Counted from the first letter of the stretch, positions 1 to 9,986 are shown. The stretch: 64,000 nt of DNA from CAWBCR01 sp963787375 (GCA_963787375.1 CAWBCR010000013.1:310001-374000), one strand, 5' to 3'. Notes: generated from the letters alone by a model not told the origin. Numbers and translations are program-made.

Positions 1-230
1 TCGACGCGAACCGGCGTGCCGGGGTCGGTGATGCGGCCCCACAGGTTGATGCGGACCGGTTGGGGCTGCACGAAAGTCTGCTCCGGGCCAGTGGGCTGCG
101 GTGTGACCGGCGGTATGGTGACTGATGGGTGGGCCGGCAAGGGACGCGACAGCAGACGGGGTAGCGACAGCCCGGCAGCGGTCAGCGTGGCGGCAGACAG
201 GAACGACCGGCGGGAAAGGGAACGGGACAT
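1..230 (-). CDS. Tat-exported protein, N-terminal fragment
   Basis: The minus strand is open from an ATG at 230 to the window edge (about 76 residues). The predicted N-terminus has a twin-arginine pattern (SRRSFLSAA) followed by a short hydrophobic stretch and a Leu-Pro-rich region, then a Pro/Gln-rich linker and the beginning of a folded part (VRINLWGRITDPGTPVRV). This looks like a Tat signal peptide directing the protein across the membrane. An AGAGGA-type ribosome site lies about 8 bases upstream of the ATG. Exported L,D-transpeptidases of Chloroflexota often begin this way, but the catalytic part lies outside the window, so the function is unknown. Confidence 0.65.
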   Translation of the reverse strand, partial: MSRSLSRRSFLSAATLTAAGLSLPRLLSRPLPAHPSVTIPPVTPQPTGPEQTFVQPQPVRINLWGRITDPGTPVRV

Positions 231-338
231 GAGGCGATTCCTCTAAGGCTCGACAGTTGCGACCGTTACGTAGCGTTGCTGTGAAAGATTATAGCGTAAG
301 GCGGCGCGGATGGCAGGTCGGGGGGAGAGAGAAGAGAA

Positions 339-465
339 GATTAACCGCAGAGAGCGCTGAGGGCGCAGAGAGGGGAGGGGATTCACCGCGAAAGTGCAAA
401 GGAGGCGAAGGGAGACAGGAGGAAGACAAGATCAACCGCAGAGAGCGCCGAGGGCGCAGAGAAAG
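339..465 (+). repeat. Cluster of purine-rich 9-bp-word repeats (B-A-B)
   Basis: Three adjacent copies of the dispersed repeat family lie here: B-type (AACCGCAGAG... at 341 and 430) flanking an A-type copy (TTCACCGCGAAAG... at 381). Each copy is built from near-tandem 9-bp words of the form CGCRRAGRR. The short open frame over it is a by-product of base composition. The rest of 231-494 holds only the upstream region of the Tat-exported gene, including a TATAGC-like box near 290. Confidence 0.85.
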
Positions 466-494
466 GCGGAAGGCAACTCGCGCGCAGAGGCGAG

Positions 495-809
495 CTAGCT
501 GAGATAGGGCTGGAGGGCCTCGACGATCATGTCGTAGGTGGGATGGTCGGCCATCCCCTCCGGCGTGAAGTAGGGGCGCAGGCGCGTACCGGCGGGCGCG
601 TTGGGCATCGGCCAGGGGTCGACGCCGTCAAGGAGGACGGTCGGCGAGCCGATGAAATGCAGCTCCATCGCTTCACGGTCGCTGTTGACCAGGGTGTAGA
701 TGAAATCACCCTCAAGGCCCAGGTCGTCCAGCGCCTGCTGGACGAGGCGGGCCGTCTCTTCCCAGTCGGTGCAGTCTTTGGTGTAGAGTATGTCGATCTG
801 GACAGCCAT
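495..809 (-). CDS. Thioredoxin-fold protein with a single N-terminal cysteine
   Basis: A 104-residue protein with the layout of small thioredoxin-like proteins often seen near mercury or arsenic genes. A beta strand leads to Cys13 (LYTKDCTDW), then a helix with the pattern EETARLVQQALDDLG, and a cis-Pro-type segment GSPTVLLDG near residue 54, followed by a C-terminal helix. In most relatives the N-terminal site is CxxC or CPxW; here the second cysteine is missing (C-T-D-W). It is therefore unlikely to be a classical dithiol oxidoreductase and might bind a ligand or act through one thiol. It stands alone, with no metal-resistance genes beside it. The start is the ATG at 809. Confidence 0.7.
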   Translation of the reverse strand: MAVQIDILYTKDCTDWEETARLVQQALDDLGLEGDFIYTLVNSDREAMELHFIGSPTVLLDGVDPWPMPNAPAGTRLRPYFTPEGMADHPTYDMIVEALQPYLS

Positions 810-874
810 CGCTCAAGCTCCATCAAATAGTGGGCGGCGCACACCCTTAAGTATTCTAAAAAGCAGCGCCGCTG

Positions 875-2617
875 TCAATTACTGAGCACCCAGTTCGTGC
901 CGTCGAAGGTGAGCGTCAGCGTGCGCAGAAGGGGCCAGTCGCTGCGCCTGATGGCGGTGACGACCGCCTGCTCGCCCTGGATGTCGACGGTCTGGGCCTC
1001 ATAGCCCGAATCGGACAACGTGGTGATGATGTCGATATAGGTGGCGACAATGTCGCGGGTGAAGTTGCCATCAGCGAGCGTGGCGTTCACGGCGGCGAGG
1101 AGCGCCTGGGCACGCGGATACTGGCGCGCCAGCAGCGCGTGCTGCACGGAGACAAACATCGCCTCCAGCGCGACGTTGTAGACTTCGGTGGGTCCGCGCA
1201 TGAACTCAGCGACCTGCCCGGCGCTGCGGGCTTCGGCGGAAGAGGGCAGCGACTCCTGGTAGGGCGCGTAAACGTCTTCGTAGCGGCGAATGGTGTTGTA
1301 CAGGTCGATGGTCAACTGGAGGTCCTGCACCTGGTCACCGGGGTCCTTTGACGCCAGCCAGGCCTTATAGTCCGCTTCGGTGTGCTCCAGCCCCCTGCCG
1401 GTCGCGCGGCGCAGCGCCTCGTCAAACCAGGCGGAGCCGCCGGGGCCCTGGAGGCCCTCGCTGGTGTAGAGCTTGAGGAACGTATCGAGGCCGTACGTCT
1501 CGATCAGGTAACTGACCAGCCCGGCAGACTCGACGTAGGCAATCTCGTGCTGCTGCGACCAGAAATCGTCGGCCATCGTGGCGAGCGGGACGTAATCGCC
1601 GAGCGCCAGCAGGGCGGCGGCGCGCTCCGGAATGGGGTCGATCTTGTAATGGCCGCCGGCCACGTAAACCGCCAACCCCTCGGACAGCAGCGCAGGCGTG
1701 CCGGGGCTGAGACGGTTGCGCATGGCCCAGTGCGTCATCTCGTGGCGCAGCAGCACGGAGAAATTGGGAGTGGTGTAGGCGCGGTCGAGGTAGCTGACAA
1801 CGACCTCGGTGCTGGTGTAGCCGCCGTTGCCCCACATGTTGGCCAGCAGCGTGACGGGCATCTGTTCGCTGCCCATCGACACGTGCAGCGTCGACTGCAC
1901 ATCGGCGGCGGCCTGGCGGGCCTCGGCGGCGATGGTGTCGATATCGCGGTCGGCGGCGGTGTTGGTGACGTAATTGAGGACGCAGCAGCCGACGGGGCGG
2001 CTGACCCAGCGCGCGTCCTTTTCCTGCTTCGGGCGCTCCTTTGCCGGCAGGATGGCAACCCGAAAGGCGACGTCCTGCGCGGGAGCCCCGTTGATCGGAT
2101 CGAGGTGGACGGCGAACTGGTGCGCCCCGCCCTGGCCGGTCGAGTCCCAGGCCCAGCGGAAGACGAGCACATCACTGCGCAGAGGGCTGTAGGCGACAAA
2201 CGGCTTGACATCGACCGGGGTATTGTCAACAGACAGGGTGGCCGACGGATTGGCCGGCACCTCGCCCGGATTGCTGATCGCCACCTCAACGCTTAACAGG
2301 TCGCCGTCGTAATGGCGCGGGCCGGGGAAGACACGGACCTCGCCGGTGAACCACGTGTAGGTGGGGGTGGGCGACTGGGCGAGGGTCGAGGTAGCCAGTG
2401 GGGTCGGCAGCACGATGGGCGCGCTGGTCGGGGAGGGCGTCAGGGTAGGCGTGAGCGTAAGCGTCGGGACGGGCTCACCGTCGCCGGAGGCGGTCGTCGA
2501 TGGCGCGGGCGGGGCCAGCATTGAGCAGGCCGACAGGATGACCAGCAGGGCCGCCAACAGCAGGGCGATGCGCGGCGACAGGGCAGGCAGCGAACGACGG
2601 CGATGAACCAGTTTCAC
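875..2617 (-). CDS. Lipoprotein with gluzincin-type (HExxH) peptidase domain
   Basis: A 580-residue predicted lipoprotein. Residues 1-31 form a signal peptide with a lipobox ending at Cys31 (LVILSAC), followed by a Thr/Pro linker to about residue 85. A beta-rich domain (about 90-200) precedes a peptidase-MA-like domain with HEMTH at 292-296 and a downstream glutamate in SEGLAVY (Glu313), the expected zinc ligands and catalytic Glu of a gluzincin. The C-terminal 120 residues resemble an NTF2/lumazine-like beta layer ending in DGTNWVLSN. It starts with GTG at 2617, and its GTGA overlaps the stop of the upstream nucleotidyltransferase gene, so the two are likely translated in coupling. Substrate unknown; it should act outside the membrane. 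Confidence 0.75.
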   Translation of the reverse strand: MKLVHRRRSLPALSPRIALLLAALLVILSACSMLAPPAPSTTASGDGEPVPTLTLTPTLTPSPTSAPIVLPTPLATSTLAQSPTPTYTWFTGEVRVFPGPRHYDGDLLSVEVAISNPGEVPANPSATLSVDNTPVDVKPFVAYSPLRSDVLVFRWAWDSTGQGGAHQFAVHLDPINGAPAQDVAFRVAILPAKERPKQEKDARWVSRPVGCCVLNYVTNTAADRDIDTIAAEARQAAADVQSTLHVSMGSEQMPVTLLANMWGNGGYTSTEVVVSYLDRAYTTPNFSVLLRHEMTHWAMRNRLSPGTPALLSEGLAVYVAGGHYKIDPIPERAAALLALGDYVPLATMADDFWSQQHEIAYVESAGLVSYLIETYGLDTFLKLYTSEGLQGPGGSAWFDEALRRATGRGLEHTEADYKAWLASKDPGDQVQDLQLTIDLYNTIRRYEDVYAPYQESLPSSAEARSAGQVAEFMRGPTEVYNVALEAMFVSVQHALLARQYPRAQALLAAVNATLADGNFTRDIVATYIDIITTLSDSGYEAQTVDIQGEQAVVTAIRRSDWPLLRTLTLTFDGTNWVLSN

Positions 2618-5306
2618 GACGGACTTTCCTCTTGGTGGAGATTGCGGGCGACAAGGGTGTCGAGCAGGGCCTGCTCTTCGGCAGGCGTGGCGACCTCGCC
2701 GTCGAGCCAGGCGGTGCGCAGGGCGGCCAGGATCGCGCCGTAGGCCGGGCCGGGCGGCAGGCCACGCGCCCTGAGCGTCTGGCCGTCGACGGTGGGCGCG
2801 ACGTAGCGCAGGCGGGCAGCGTAGTCGACGAGGTGGTCACGCGCGGCGGCAGTCGGCGCGGCGGCCCACAGAACGATCAGCACCTCGTCGCCGGCAGCGC
2901 GCAGCAGCGCATCAAGGCGGCTGGGCGCAAGCGGCTGCGACAGGTCGGGCAGGTGGGCGCGCAGGGACTGAACCGCGTCGAGGGTGTGGACGGTGCGGCC
3001 ACGGACGTTCAGGCGGGCGCACAGGGCGTGGATCGCATCGCGGCTGAGGCGGTAGGTCAGCAGGGCGAAATAGGGCAGCTCCAGGTCGAGGCCGGCGGCC
3101 AGCGACGGCCACAGCGGTGGGACGGCGGCGGCGCGCAGCGCGGCGAACGCGGCGTGCGTCCAGCCGTCGCAGGCGAGGTCGGGGTGCAGGCGGGCCAGCA
3201 CGCCGAGCGAGTCGAGGCGGCAAAAGATGCGCTCCGGCAGCGGCTCGTCGAGAATCCACTCGATCTCGTGCTTGAGGCGGTCGCCGGTGATGCGCTCCAG
3301 CATGGGCAGCGCGTGGACGATCAGCTCGGCGGTGCGCGGCTCGATGGCGAAGCCGAGGCGCTGCTCGAAGCGCACGGCGCGCAGGATGCGGGTGGGGTCG
3401 TCGACGAAGCTGATCGAGTGCAGCACGCGGATCACGCCGTCGCGCAGGTCGGCCTCGCCGCCGTAGAAGTCGAGAAGCTGGCCGAAGTTGTGCGGGTCGA
3501 GGCGGATGGCAAGCGTGTTGATGGTGAAGTCGCGGCGGTGGAGGTCGAGCTTGATGCTGGAACGCTCGACTTCCGGCAGCGCGGTGGGCGCGTCGTAGAA
3601 CTCGGTGCGGGCGGTGGCGAAGTCGATGTGGGCGGCTAAAGCGTCCTCAGACGCTTTGGCTTGGGAGAAATCGCTGGTGATTTCTCCATGGTGTCTGGCA
3701 GCGGCGTATTCAATTGGACGGCGATGCGCTGCCAGTCAGCCAGGTCGAGGAGCCACTTGCCGGTGCCAAAGCGCGCGTGCGAGCGGGTATCGCCGCCGAA
3801 GCGGGCAGCCAGCGCCCGCGTCAGCGCGATAGCGTCACCCTCGACCACGAAATCGAGGTCGAGGGTGGGCTGGCCTAACAGCAGGTCGCGGACGGAGCCG
3901 CCGACCAGATACAGGTTGGCGTTCAGCGACTGGGCGGTGCGGCCCGCCTCGCGGATCAGGGCCAGCAGGACGGGCGGCAGCGCCGCCTCCAGCCGGGCGA
4001 CGACCGCTTCGCGGCGCAAGGTGGCGGGCGTTTCGGGTGGGTTGAGGTGCTTGATCAGATCGGTGCGGGTGACGATGCCGGCGATCTGGCCGGCGTCGTC
4101 GACGACGGGCACCTGCCCCCAGCCGGAGGTCATCATCACCTGCTGGAGCGCCGCCATCGAGTTGGAGGGGCGGACGGTGACCTCGCCGGCCTCCATCAGC
4201 TGATCGACGCGCACGCCCTCCAGGCCATGATCGAGCGCGCGGTCGACGGCGCGGCGGGTCAGCAGGCCGATCACGCGGCCCTCGTGCACGACCGGGAAGC
4301 CCTCGTAGCCGTAGCGGCGCATCTGCCGGACGGCGTCACGGGCACGGGTGGTGGGCGGCAGGGTGTGGACGCCGCGCGACATCAGGTCGGCGACGGTCAG
4401 CGCGGGCTGCACGATGCGCGGCAGGATGGCCAGCAGCGCGTTCTCGGCCTCGCGCAGCGACATGTCGCGGATGATGGCCGCCGAGGCGCGGCCATGCCCA
4501 CCGCCGCCGAAATGCTCGGCGACACGGCCCACGTCGAGCGCGTCGGCGGTGGCGCGGGCGACCATCTGAATGTGCGAGCCGAGGTCGACCAGCAGGAACA
4601 GCGCGGCAGGATCGAGCAGGTCACGCAGCTTATGGGCCAGCGTGGCGACCTCCTCGACGAGGTCGGGCGCAGACGCAGCGGCGATGACGACCGGGTAGCC
4701 CTCAATATCGTAGGTGTGCGCGTTCTCTTCGAGCTTCTCCAGCAGCGCAAGCTGGTCGTCGGCGAGGGCGTGGTGCAGGAACTCGCGGCACACGTCGAGC
4801 AGCGCGCCGCGCTCCAACAGCCAGGCCGCGGCGAAGGCGTCGCGGGGGGTGGTCGAGCCGTAGGTCAGCGCGCCGGTGTCCTCGTAGATGCCGAGCAGCA
4901 GCGTGGTGGCCTCGACGGCGGTCAGCGCCGCCGACCCGTCGCGCAGTTGCTCGACGAACAGGGTGGTGGTCGCGCCGACGGTGTCGAGGGTAAGATGCCA
5001 GGCCGGGTTCAGGTCGTCGCGGCGGGCGTGGTGGTCGACGACGCGGACGGCAGTCTGGTCGGACATGCCACGCAGCGACTGCATGGTCTGGGTATCGACT
5101 ACCAGCACGCGCTCGATGGGCTCTTTGGGCAGGTCGCGGGCGCGGGTGTAGGGCAGCTCGTCCCAGTAGAGCGTGAGGTAGTGCCGGACGTTGCGATTGA
5201 GCCGGCTGGGCAGCACCGGGGTTGAATCCGGCACCAGCTTATACGCGGCAAGCTGCGAAGCCACCGCGTCAAAGTCGGCGTTATCGTGCGTCAGGATCAG
5301 GTTCAT
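2614..5306 (-). CDS. DHH/DHHA1-CBS-CBS-CCA tRNA nucleotidyltransferase fusion, frameshifted
   Basis: About 897 residues in all. It has an N-terminal DHH phosphoesterase half (DHH at 91-93), a DHHA1 motif GGGGHGRAS (267-275), and two CBS domains (about 305-420). A class II nucleotidyltransferase head follows, with GGSVRD (467-472) and the metal-binding DLD (481-483), then the poly(A) polymerase/CCA RNA-binding region (VDDPTRILRAVRFEQRLGF in the second part). This is the architecture of bacterial A-adding or CCA enzymes with an appended nanoRNase-like module. The reading frame breaks once near 3690; downstream the frame resumes with HIDFATARTEFY, a conserved motif. The start is ATG 5306, with a TACAAT box 11 bases upstream and no ribosome site, suggesting a leaderless mRNA. 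Two perfect hairpins sit at the break. Confidence 0.85.
3638..3687 (-). repeat. Two adjacent perfect hairpins inside the nucleotidyltransferase gene
   Basis: Two inverted repeats lie back to back: AAAGCGTC with 4-nt loop and GACGCTTT (3638-3657), and GGAGAAATC with 6-nt loop and GATTTCTCC (3664-3687). They fall in a variable spacer between the palm and the HIDFATAR motif, exactly where the frame breaks. The downstream frame stays open across both hairpins, so they could be an in-frame palindromic insertion plus one base error. Confidence 0.7.
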
Positions 5307-5312
5307 GATAAG
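5307..5312 (-). other. Start-proximal leader of the nucleotidyltransferase gene
   Basis: Minus-strand bases just before ATG 5306 hold no Shine-Dalgarno sequence. A TACAAT box ends about 11 bases upstream, so the transcript probably starts at or next to the ATG. Confidence 0.4.
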
Positions 5313-5386
5313 GCCGATTGTAGCGGATAGGGGTGGGCAGGGCAATGGGGGCGGCGGGAAGGGAGAAAAGGAAGAGGAGGAGGATT

Positions 5387-5458
5387 CACCGCGAAGGCGC
5401 AAAGGACGCAAAGGAAGAGGAAAGACTAACCGCAGAGAACGCGGAGGGCGCAGAGCGG
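5387..5458 (+). repeat. A-type plus B-type purine-rich repeat pair
   Basis: An A-type copy (TTCACCGCGAAGG..., 5387) is followed about 10 bases later by a B-type copy (CTAACCGCAGAG..., 5426). Both read on the plus strand and sit between the divergent nucleotidyltransferase and lipoprotein genes. Confidence 0.85.
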
Positions 5459-5510
5459 AATGAAGGAGAGTCGACGAAAGAGAGCAAAGGACGCGGAACG
5501 GCAGATCGGC

Positions 5511-5516
5511 TAGAAT
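5511..5516 (+). promoter_or_regulatory. -10 promoter element (TAGAAT)
   Basis: TAGAAT lies 21 bases before the ATG of the small lipoprotein, with AGGAGAGGG between the two as a good ribosome site. No convincing -35 box is visible. Confidence 0.5.
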
Positions 5517-5536
5517 AGTGGGCAGGAGAGGGCAGC

Positions 5537-5938
5537 ATGAAGATCAGAGTGGCAGTCGTGGGGGTAATCGCTGTGGCGCTGCTGGCCGCGTGCAGGCCAG
5601 CGCGCGGGCAGGTGCTGACGCCCGGATCGGGGCAGGGCGTGCAGGGCATCGAGGGGCAGGTGCTGATCGGGCCGATGTGCCCGGTACAGCGCGTCGACAC
5701 GCCGTGCCCCGACAAGCCGTACCAGGCCAACATCAGCGTGCTGGACCAGAACGGCACACTGGTGCTGTCGTTCCAGACGGACGACCAGGGGCGCTTCCGG
5801 GTGGCGCTCGATCCGGGGACGTACACGCTGCGGCCCGATGCGGGGATCGGCATTGCGCACGCCGAAGCACAGGACGTGACGGTACAGGCGGGGGCGTTCA
5901 CGCCGGTGCAGATCACATATGACAGCGGGATCCGCTAG
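5537..5938 (+). CDS. Small lipoprotein with prealbumin/carboxypeptidase-regulatory-like domain
   Basis: A 133-residue lipoprotein. The signal peptide ends in LLAAC with lipidated Cys19. The mature part begins with IEGQVLIGPMCPV and contains TPCPDKPYQANISVLD and a terminal GRFRVALDPGTYTLRPD motif, which is the beta-sandwich pattern of carboxypeptidase-regulatory/transthyretin-like domains. Two Cys-Pro pairs may form a disulfide. Related small lipoproteins are widespread in soil and sediment bacteria and their function is not known. The ATG at 5537 follows an AGGAGAGGG site. It is upstream of, and in the same direction as, the response regulator gene, which has its own -10 box. Confidence 0.75.
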   Translation: MKIRVAVVGVIAVALLAACRPARGQVLTPGSGQGVQGIEGQVLIGPMCPVQRVDTPCPDKPYQANISVLDQNGTLVLSFQTDDQGRFRVALDPGTYTLRPDAGIGIAHAEAQDVTVQAGAFTPVQITYDSGIR

Positions 5939-5958
5939 TGCAAGCGAGCGAATCCGGT

Positions 5959-5964
5959 TAGAAT
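5959..5964 (+). promoter_or_regulatory. -10 promoter element (TAGAAT)
   Basis: TAGAAT 43 bases upstream of the response regulator ATG. Only a weak -35 partner is seen, so this is a tentative call. Confidence 0.4.
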
Positions 5965-6006
5965 GGGGCTGACGGCATTTCCGCACCCTCACAGCAGGAG
6001 TGATGC

Positions 6007-6390
6007 ATGACGACCGACCGAGACATCAAGGTGCTGTACGTCGAAGATGAGCCGGCCATCGCCGAACTGCTCAAGAGCGGGCTGGACCTGTTCGGCATCG
6101 AGGTCGCCCCAATCTATGGCAACGCCGAGGACGCGCTCGAACAGATCATGAGCGGCAAGCCACCGCTGAACGATTGCAACGTGCTCGTGTTCGACATCCG
6201 GCTGCCGGGCATGACCGGGCTGGAGCTGGCCAAAGCGCTGCGCGAGCGGGGCGAGAAGCGGCCCGTGCTGATCGTGTCGGCCTACCAGCCGCCGCCGCGC
6301 TCGGAGCTTGAGGGGCTGAACGCGACCTTCATGCCCAAGCCGTTCGACTTCGCCGGGATCGTGAGCAAGATTCAGGACCTGGTCGATTAG
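6007..6390 (+). CDS. Single-domain response regulator (CheY-like receiver)
   Basis: A 127-residue stand-alone receiver domain. The acidic pocket is Glu13-Asp14, the phospho-acceptor is Asp63 in LVFDIRLPGMTG, and the switch residues are Ser91 and Lys111 (FMPKPFD). All residues needed for phosphorylation are present. There is no DNA-binding or other output domain, so it acts by protein-protein contact, for example in a phosphorelay. No kinase gene is adjacent; the nearest is the large sensor kinase about 27 kb away. The ATG at 6007 is preceded by CAGGAGTG. Transcription ends at a strong hairpin terminator just downstream. Confidence 0.92.
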   Translation: MTTDRDIKVLYVEDEPAIAELLKSGLDLFGIEVAPIYGNAEDALEQIMSGKPPLNDCNVLVFDIRLPGMTGLELAKALRERGEKRPVLIVSAYQPPPRSELEGLNATFMPKPFDFAGIVSKIQDLVD

Positions 6391-6415
6391 GACTGCCGCG
6401 CCCGCGAACGCAACG

Positions 6416-6448
6416 AAAAAGAGGCTTCCACGACAGGAAGCCTCTTTT
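6416..6448. terminator. Bidirectional intrinsic terminator
   Basis: A perfect 9-bp stem GAGGCTTCC/GGAAGCCTC (6421-6444) is flanked by a run of A before and T after, so it can terminate the response regulator gene on the plus strand and the ABC ATPase gene on the minus strand. Confidence 0.9.
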
Positions 6449-6466
6449 CGTGTACGGCGGGAGCGA

Positions 6467-7572
<1,106 letters not shown>

Positions 7573-7713
7573 CTGGCCTCCTCATGCATGATGCAGTGGA
7601 TAGCGTGGCACCTGCAGAGTGATGGGAAATCGTGCCACAGGTATGCGTCAGACTACGAAAGGCTCCCTGTGTCTGGGGAGCGAATAAGTTGTGGCGCTGA
7701 CGTGCTAAAGCAC

Positions 7714-7743
7714 AGTATAGTACGAAAGCAACGGGATGGTCAA
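7714..7743 (-). promoter_or_regulatory. Sigma70-type promoter of the ABC ATPase gene
   Basis: On the minus strand, TTGACC (7738-7743) and TATACT (7714-7719) are separated by 18 bases. The predicted start leaves a leader of about 135 bases before the ATG at 7572. Confidence 0.8.
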
Positions 7744-7822
7744 GGCTGGCATGGGAGGGGTATTTCATGACGATGACTCGTTTGCGCGAGGGCCGCCTGA
7801 GGATCAATCCCCAGGCTATGTG

Positions 7823-7865
7823 CAAACGCCCACGGGCGTTTGCCGATATGTCGGCTAAAGCCGAC
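7823..7865. repeat. Tandem palindromes (CAAACGCCC/GGGCGTTTG and GTCGGC-TAAA-GCCGAC)
   Basis: Two consecutive perfect inverted repeats, a 9-bp stem at 7823-7842 and a 6-bp stem with TAAA loop at 7850-7865. No T tract follows, so they are not typical terminators. The TAAA loop recurs in the nested palindrome at 22875. Confidence 0.7.
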
Positions 7866-7900
7866 CCCGGATTGTATGCAGGGTGGGTTGAAACAGACCC

Positions 7901-9443
7901 TTGACAGACATCAGAGCGGACGACGACAGCTTTGACGACGACCCGCCGCGCGTAGATGTGGACGGCCTGACGAAGCGCGCGCGCCGGCGGGAAGCGCTGC
8001 GGTGCATCGGCGCGGCGCTGAAGCGGCTGGCGGCTGCGGGGTGGGTGGTGCTGCGCGTGGCCGGGGCGGGGGCGGCGGTGCTGGCGCTGGGCGCACAGCC
8101 GGCGGTGCTCGACGTGCGCGCTGCGGTGCGGTCGGCGCAGGGGGCCGAAATCAGCGGGCGACCCGGCGGGGGCGGCGGCTGCCTATCAGCGGGCGTACGC
8201 GCGGCAGCCGTGGCAGGTCGATTGGCTGGTGGCAGCGACCCGTGCCGAGATCGCTGCGGGGCAGTACGCGGCAGCCGCACGCGACCGGTCGGCGCTGGCT
8301 GCGATCCGACCGCTGCGCGGCGAGGAGCTGCTGTGGGAGGGCGACATCCTGGCCGGGCAGGGGCAGCCCGACGCGGCGCTGGCGGCGTGGAAGGCCGCCT
8401 GGCAGCAGGGGGTGATCGACACGGCGGCGCTGCGGCAGATCGCCGCCGACGAACGGGCGCGCGAGGATTGGACGGCAGAGCGGCAGGCGCTGGGGGCACT
8501 GGTCGCGCTGGGCGCAGCGCAGAGCCCTGACTTTCAGCGGCTGGGGCTGCTGCAGGCGCTGGACGCACCCGACGAAGCCGTGGCGACGCTGGCGCACGCG
8601 GCGGTCGCCAGCCCGGACCCGGCGCACAGCCTCGCGCCGGTGCTGGCGGCGCTGGATGGGCGGGTCAGCGAGCCGGAGGAGCAGTACCTGACGCGGCTGG
8701 CAATCGCCTACGTGGGGCTCGGCGAGCTTGAGCTGGCGCAGACGGCGCTTGAGCGGGCGGTCGGGACGAACCCGGTGTATGGCGAAGCACTGGCTTACCT
8801 GGCCTACGTGCGCTCGCGGCTGGGCGAGCCGGCACTGGGCGCTGCCGAACAGGCGACAGCCCTCTCGCCGGACAACCCAACGGTGTTCTACCTGGCGGGA
8901 CTGGTGTGGAAGCACGCTGGGCGTCCGGCTGAGGCGCGGCTGGCGTTCGAGCAGGCGTACGCGCTCGACTCGACTAACCCGGCCTTCGCGATTGAGATCG
9001 CGAGCACGCACCGCGCCCAGCGCCAGGAACAGACCGCCGAGCTATGGATGCAGCAGGCGCACAAGCTCGCGCCGAACGATTTCCGGGTGCGGCTGCTGGT
9101 CGCGCAGTTTTACGTCGATGACGAGTACATGGTCGCGGAAAAGGGGCTGCCGCTAATCCAGCAGCTCGCCGCCGAAGCGCCCGATAACGGCGAGGTGCAC
9201 GCCACGCTGAGCTGGGCGTACTTCGTGACGGGGCACGTCAACCAGGCATTCGAAGAGATGAACACGGCGCTGAGCCTCAGCCCCAACCTTCCGCGCGCCA
9301 ACGCGCACATGGGCGCGCTGCTCGAATCGCAGAACCGGCTGCCGGAGGCCGTCTATTATTATGATCGCGCGGTGCAGCTTGACCCCGGCGGGCCATTCGG
9401 CGCGTTTGCGCAGCGCGCGCTGGAAAGGATCAATGGCGGGTGA
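7901..9443 (+). CDS. Membrane-anchored TPR-repeat protein, one frameshift
   Basis: About 514 residues. A short acidic N-terminus is followed by one transmembrane segment (around residues 38-62, GWVVLRVAGAGAAVLALGA). A series of tetratricopeptide-type helical pairs follows, such as YVGLGELELAQTALERAVG and YFVTGHVNQAFEEMNTALS. The frame shifts once near 8160 in a G-rich stretch; the second part resumes with AAAYQRAYARQPWQVDW. TPR arrays usually scaffold protein complexes, here facing one side of the membrane. The likely start is TTG 7901. The stop overlaps the GTG of the next gene by four bases, so the two form an operon. Confidence 0.75.
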
Positions 9444-9925
9444 GCAAATCAAAGCAGCGGCGGATGAGCGTCGAGGAGCGGCAGGCGGCGTATCTGGAAG
9501 AAAGCCGCAAGAAGCAGATGGTTGGAATCATCCGCTCGGCGGCGTTTCTGGCGGTGTTTGTGGTGCTGGGGGTGGTGCTGGCGCTGCGCTCAAGGCCGCC
9601 GCGGGTGACGAGCGTGACGCTGGCGACCGCGCTAGACGACGCCTACCGTCCGGTGGACACGACGACGGTCTACGCGCCGGAGGATACATTCTTCGTGTCG
9701 GTGCAACTGCAGGGATTCCGGCAGGGTATGAACCTTAAGGCACGGTGGCGCTACGACGGCGGGGTGATCAAAGAGACGCCGCTGGAGACGGACACCAGCG
9801 GGGATGGCTACGCGGGGTTCGTGCTGCGCAACGACGCGCCACCGTGGCCCGACGGCCCGTACTCGGTGGAGATCCTGTATGACGGGCAGGTCGTCGGGTC
9901 GGCGGCGTTCCGGGTGGAAGGGTGA
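9440..9925 (+). CDS. Single-pass membrane protein with C-terminal beta domain, unknown function
   Basis: 161 residues, starting at GTG 9440 overlapping the TPR gene's stop. It has a basic N-terminus rich in Lys/Arg/Gln (1-28), one transmembrane helix (about 30-50, IIRSAAFLAVFVVLGVVLAL), and a soluble part of about 110 residues. The latter has the strand pattern of an immunoglobulin-like or filamin-like fold (DTFFVSVQLQGFRQGMNLKARW..., ending in YSVEILYDGQVVGSAAFRV). I do not recognise a named family. Translational coupling suggests it works with the TPR protein. Confidence 0.7.
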   Translation: MSKSKQRRMSVEERQAAYLEESRKKQMVGIIRSAAFLAVFVVLGVVLALRSRPPRVTSVTLATALDDAYRPVDTTTVYAPEDTFFVSVQLQGFRQGMNLKARWRYDGGVIKETPLETDTSGDGYAGFVLRNDAPPWPDGPYSVEILYDGQVVGSAAFRVEG

Positions 9926-9949
9926 GGGTCGGAGGGGGAGAGAAAGAAG

Positions 9950-9980
9950 ATTTACCGCGAGGACGCAAAGGAAGAGAAAA
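9950..9980 (+). repeat. A-type purine-rich repeat copy
   Basis: A degenerate A-type copy (TTTACCGCGAGGACGCAAAG...) just after the preceding stop codon, plus-strand orientation. Confidence 0.75.
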
Positions 9981-9986
9981 AGGCGG

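Larger units (their letters stand above)
7573..7900. other. Intergenic region with promoter, leader hairpin and palindromes
   Basis: No gene is supported. From left to right it holds the leader of the ABC ATPase gene, including a small hairpin (GCTCCC/GGGAGC near 7662-7681), that gene's promoter (7714-7743), and a pair of palindromes at 7823-7865. An open frame on the minus strand across it has no coding character. Confidence 0.6.

Noticed and set aside
38..246. Plus-strand 76-residue frame at the left edge
   Set aside because: The minus strand encodes a convincing Tat signal peptide over the same bases, and the plus frame has no coding features.
257..502. An 81-residue plus-strand frame within repeats
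   Set aside because: It consists of Arg/Glu-rich translation of the 9-bp repeats and has no conserved feature.
2632..3639. Long plus-strand open frame opposite the nucleotidyltransferase gene
   Set aside because: It is a mirror frame of GC-rich coding sequence; composition is Gln/Gly/Arg/Val-rich with no motif, while the minus strand has clear domains.
4047..5225. A 392-residue plus-strand frame
   Set aside because: The opposite strand carries DHH, DHHA1 and CBS motifs in a continuous frame.
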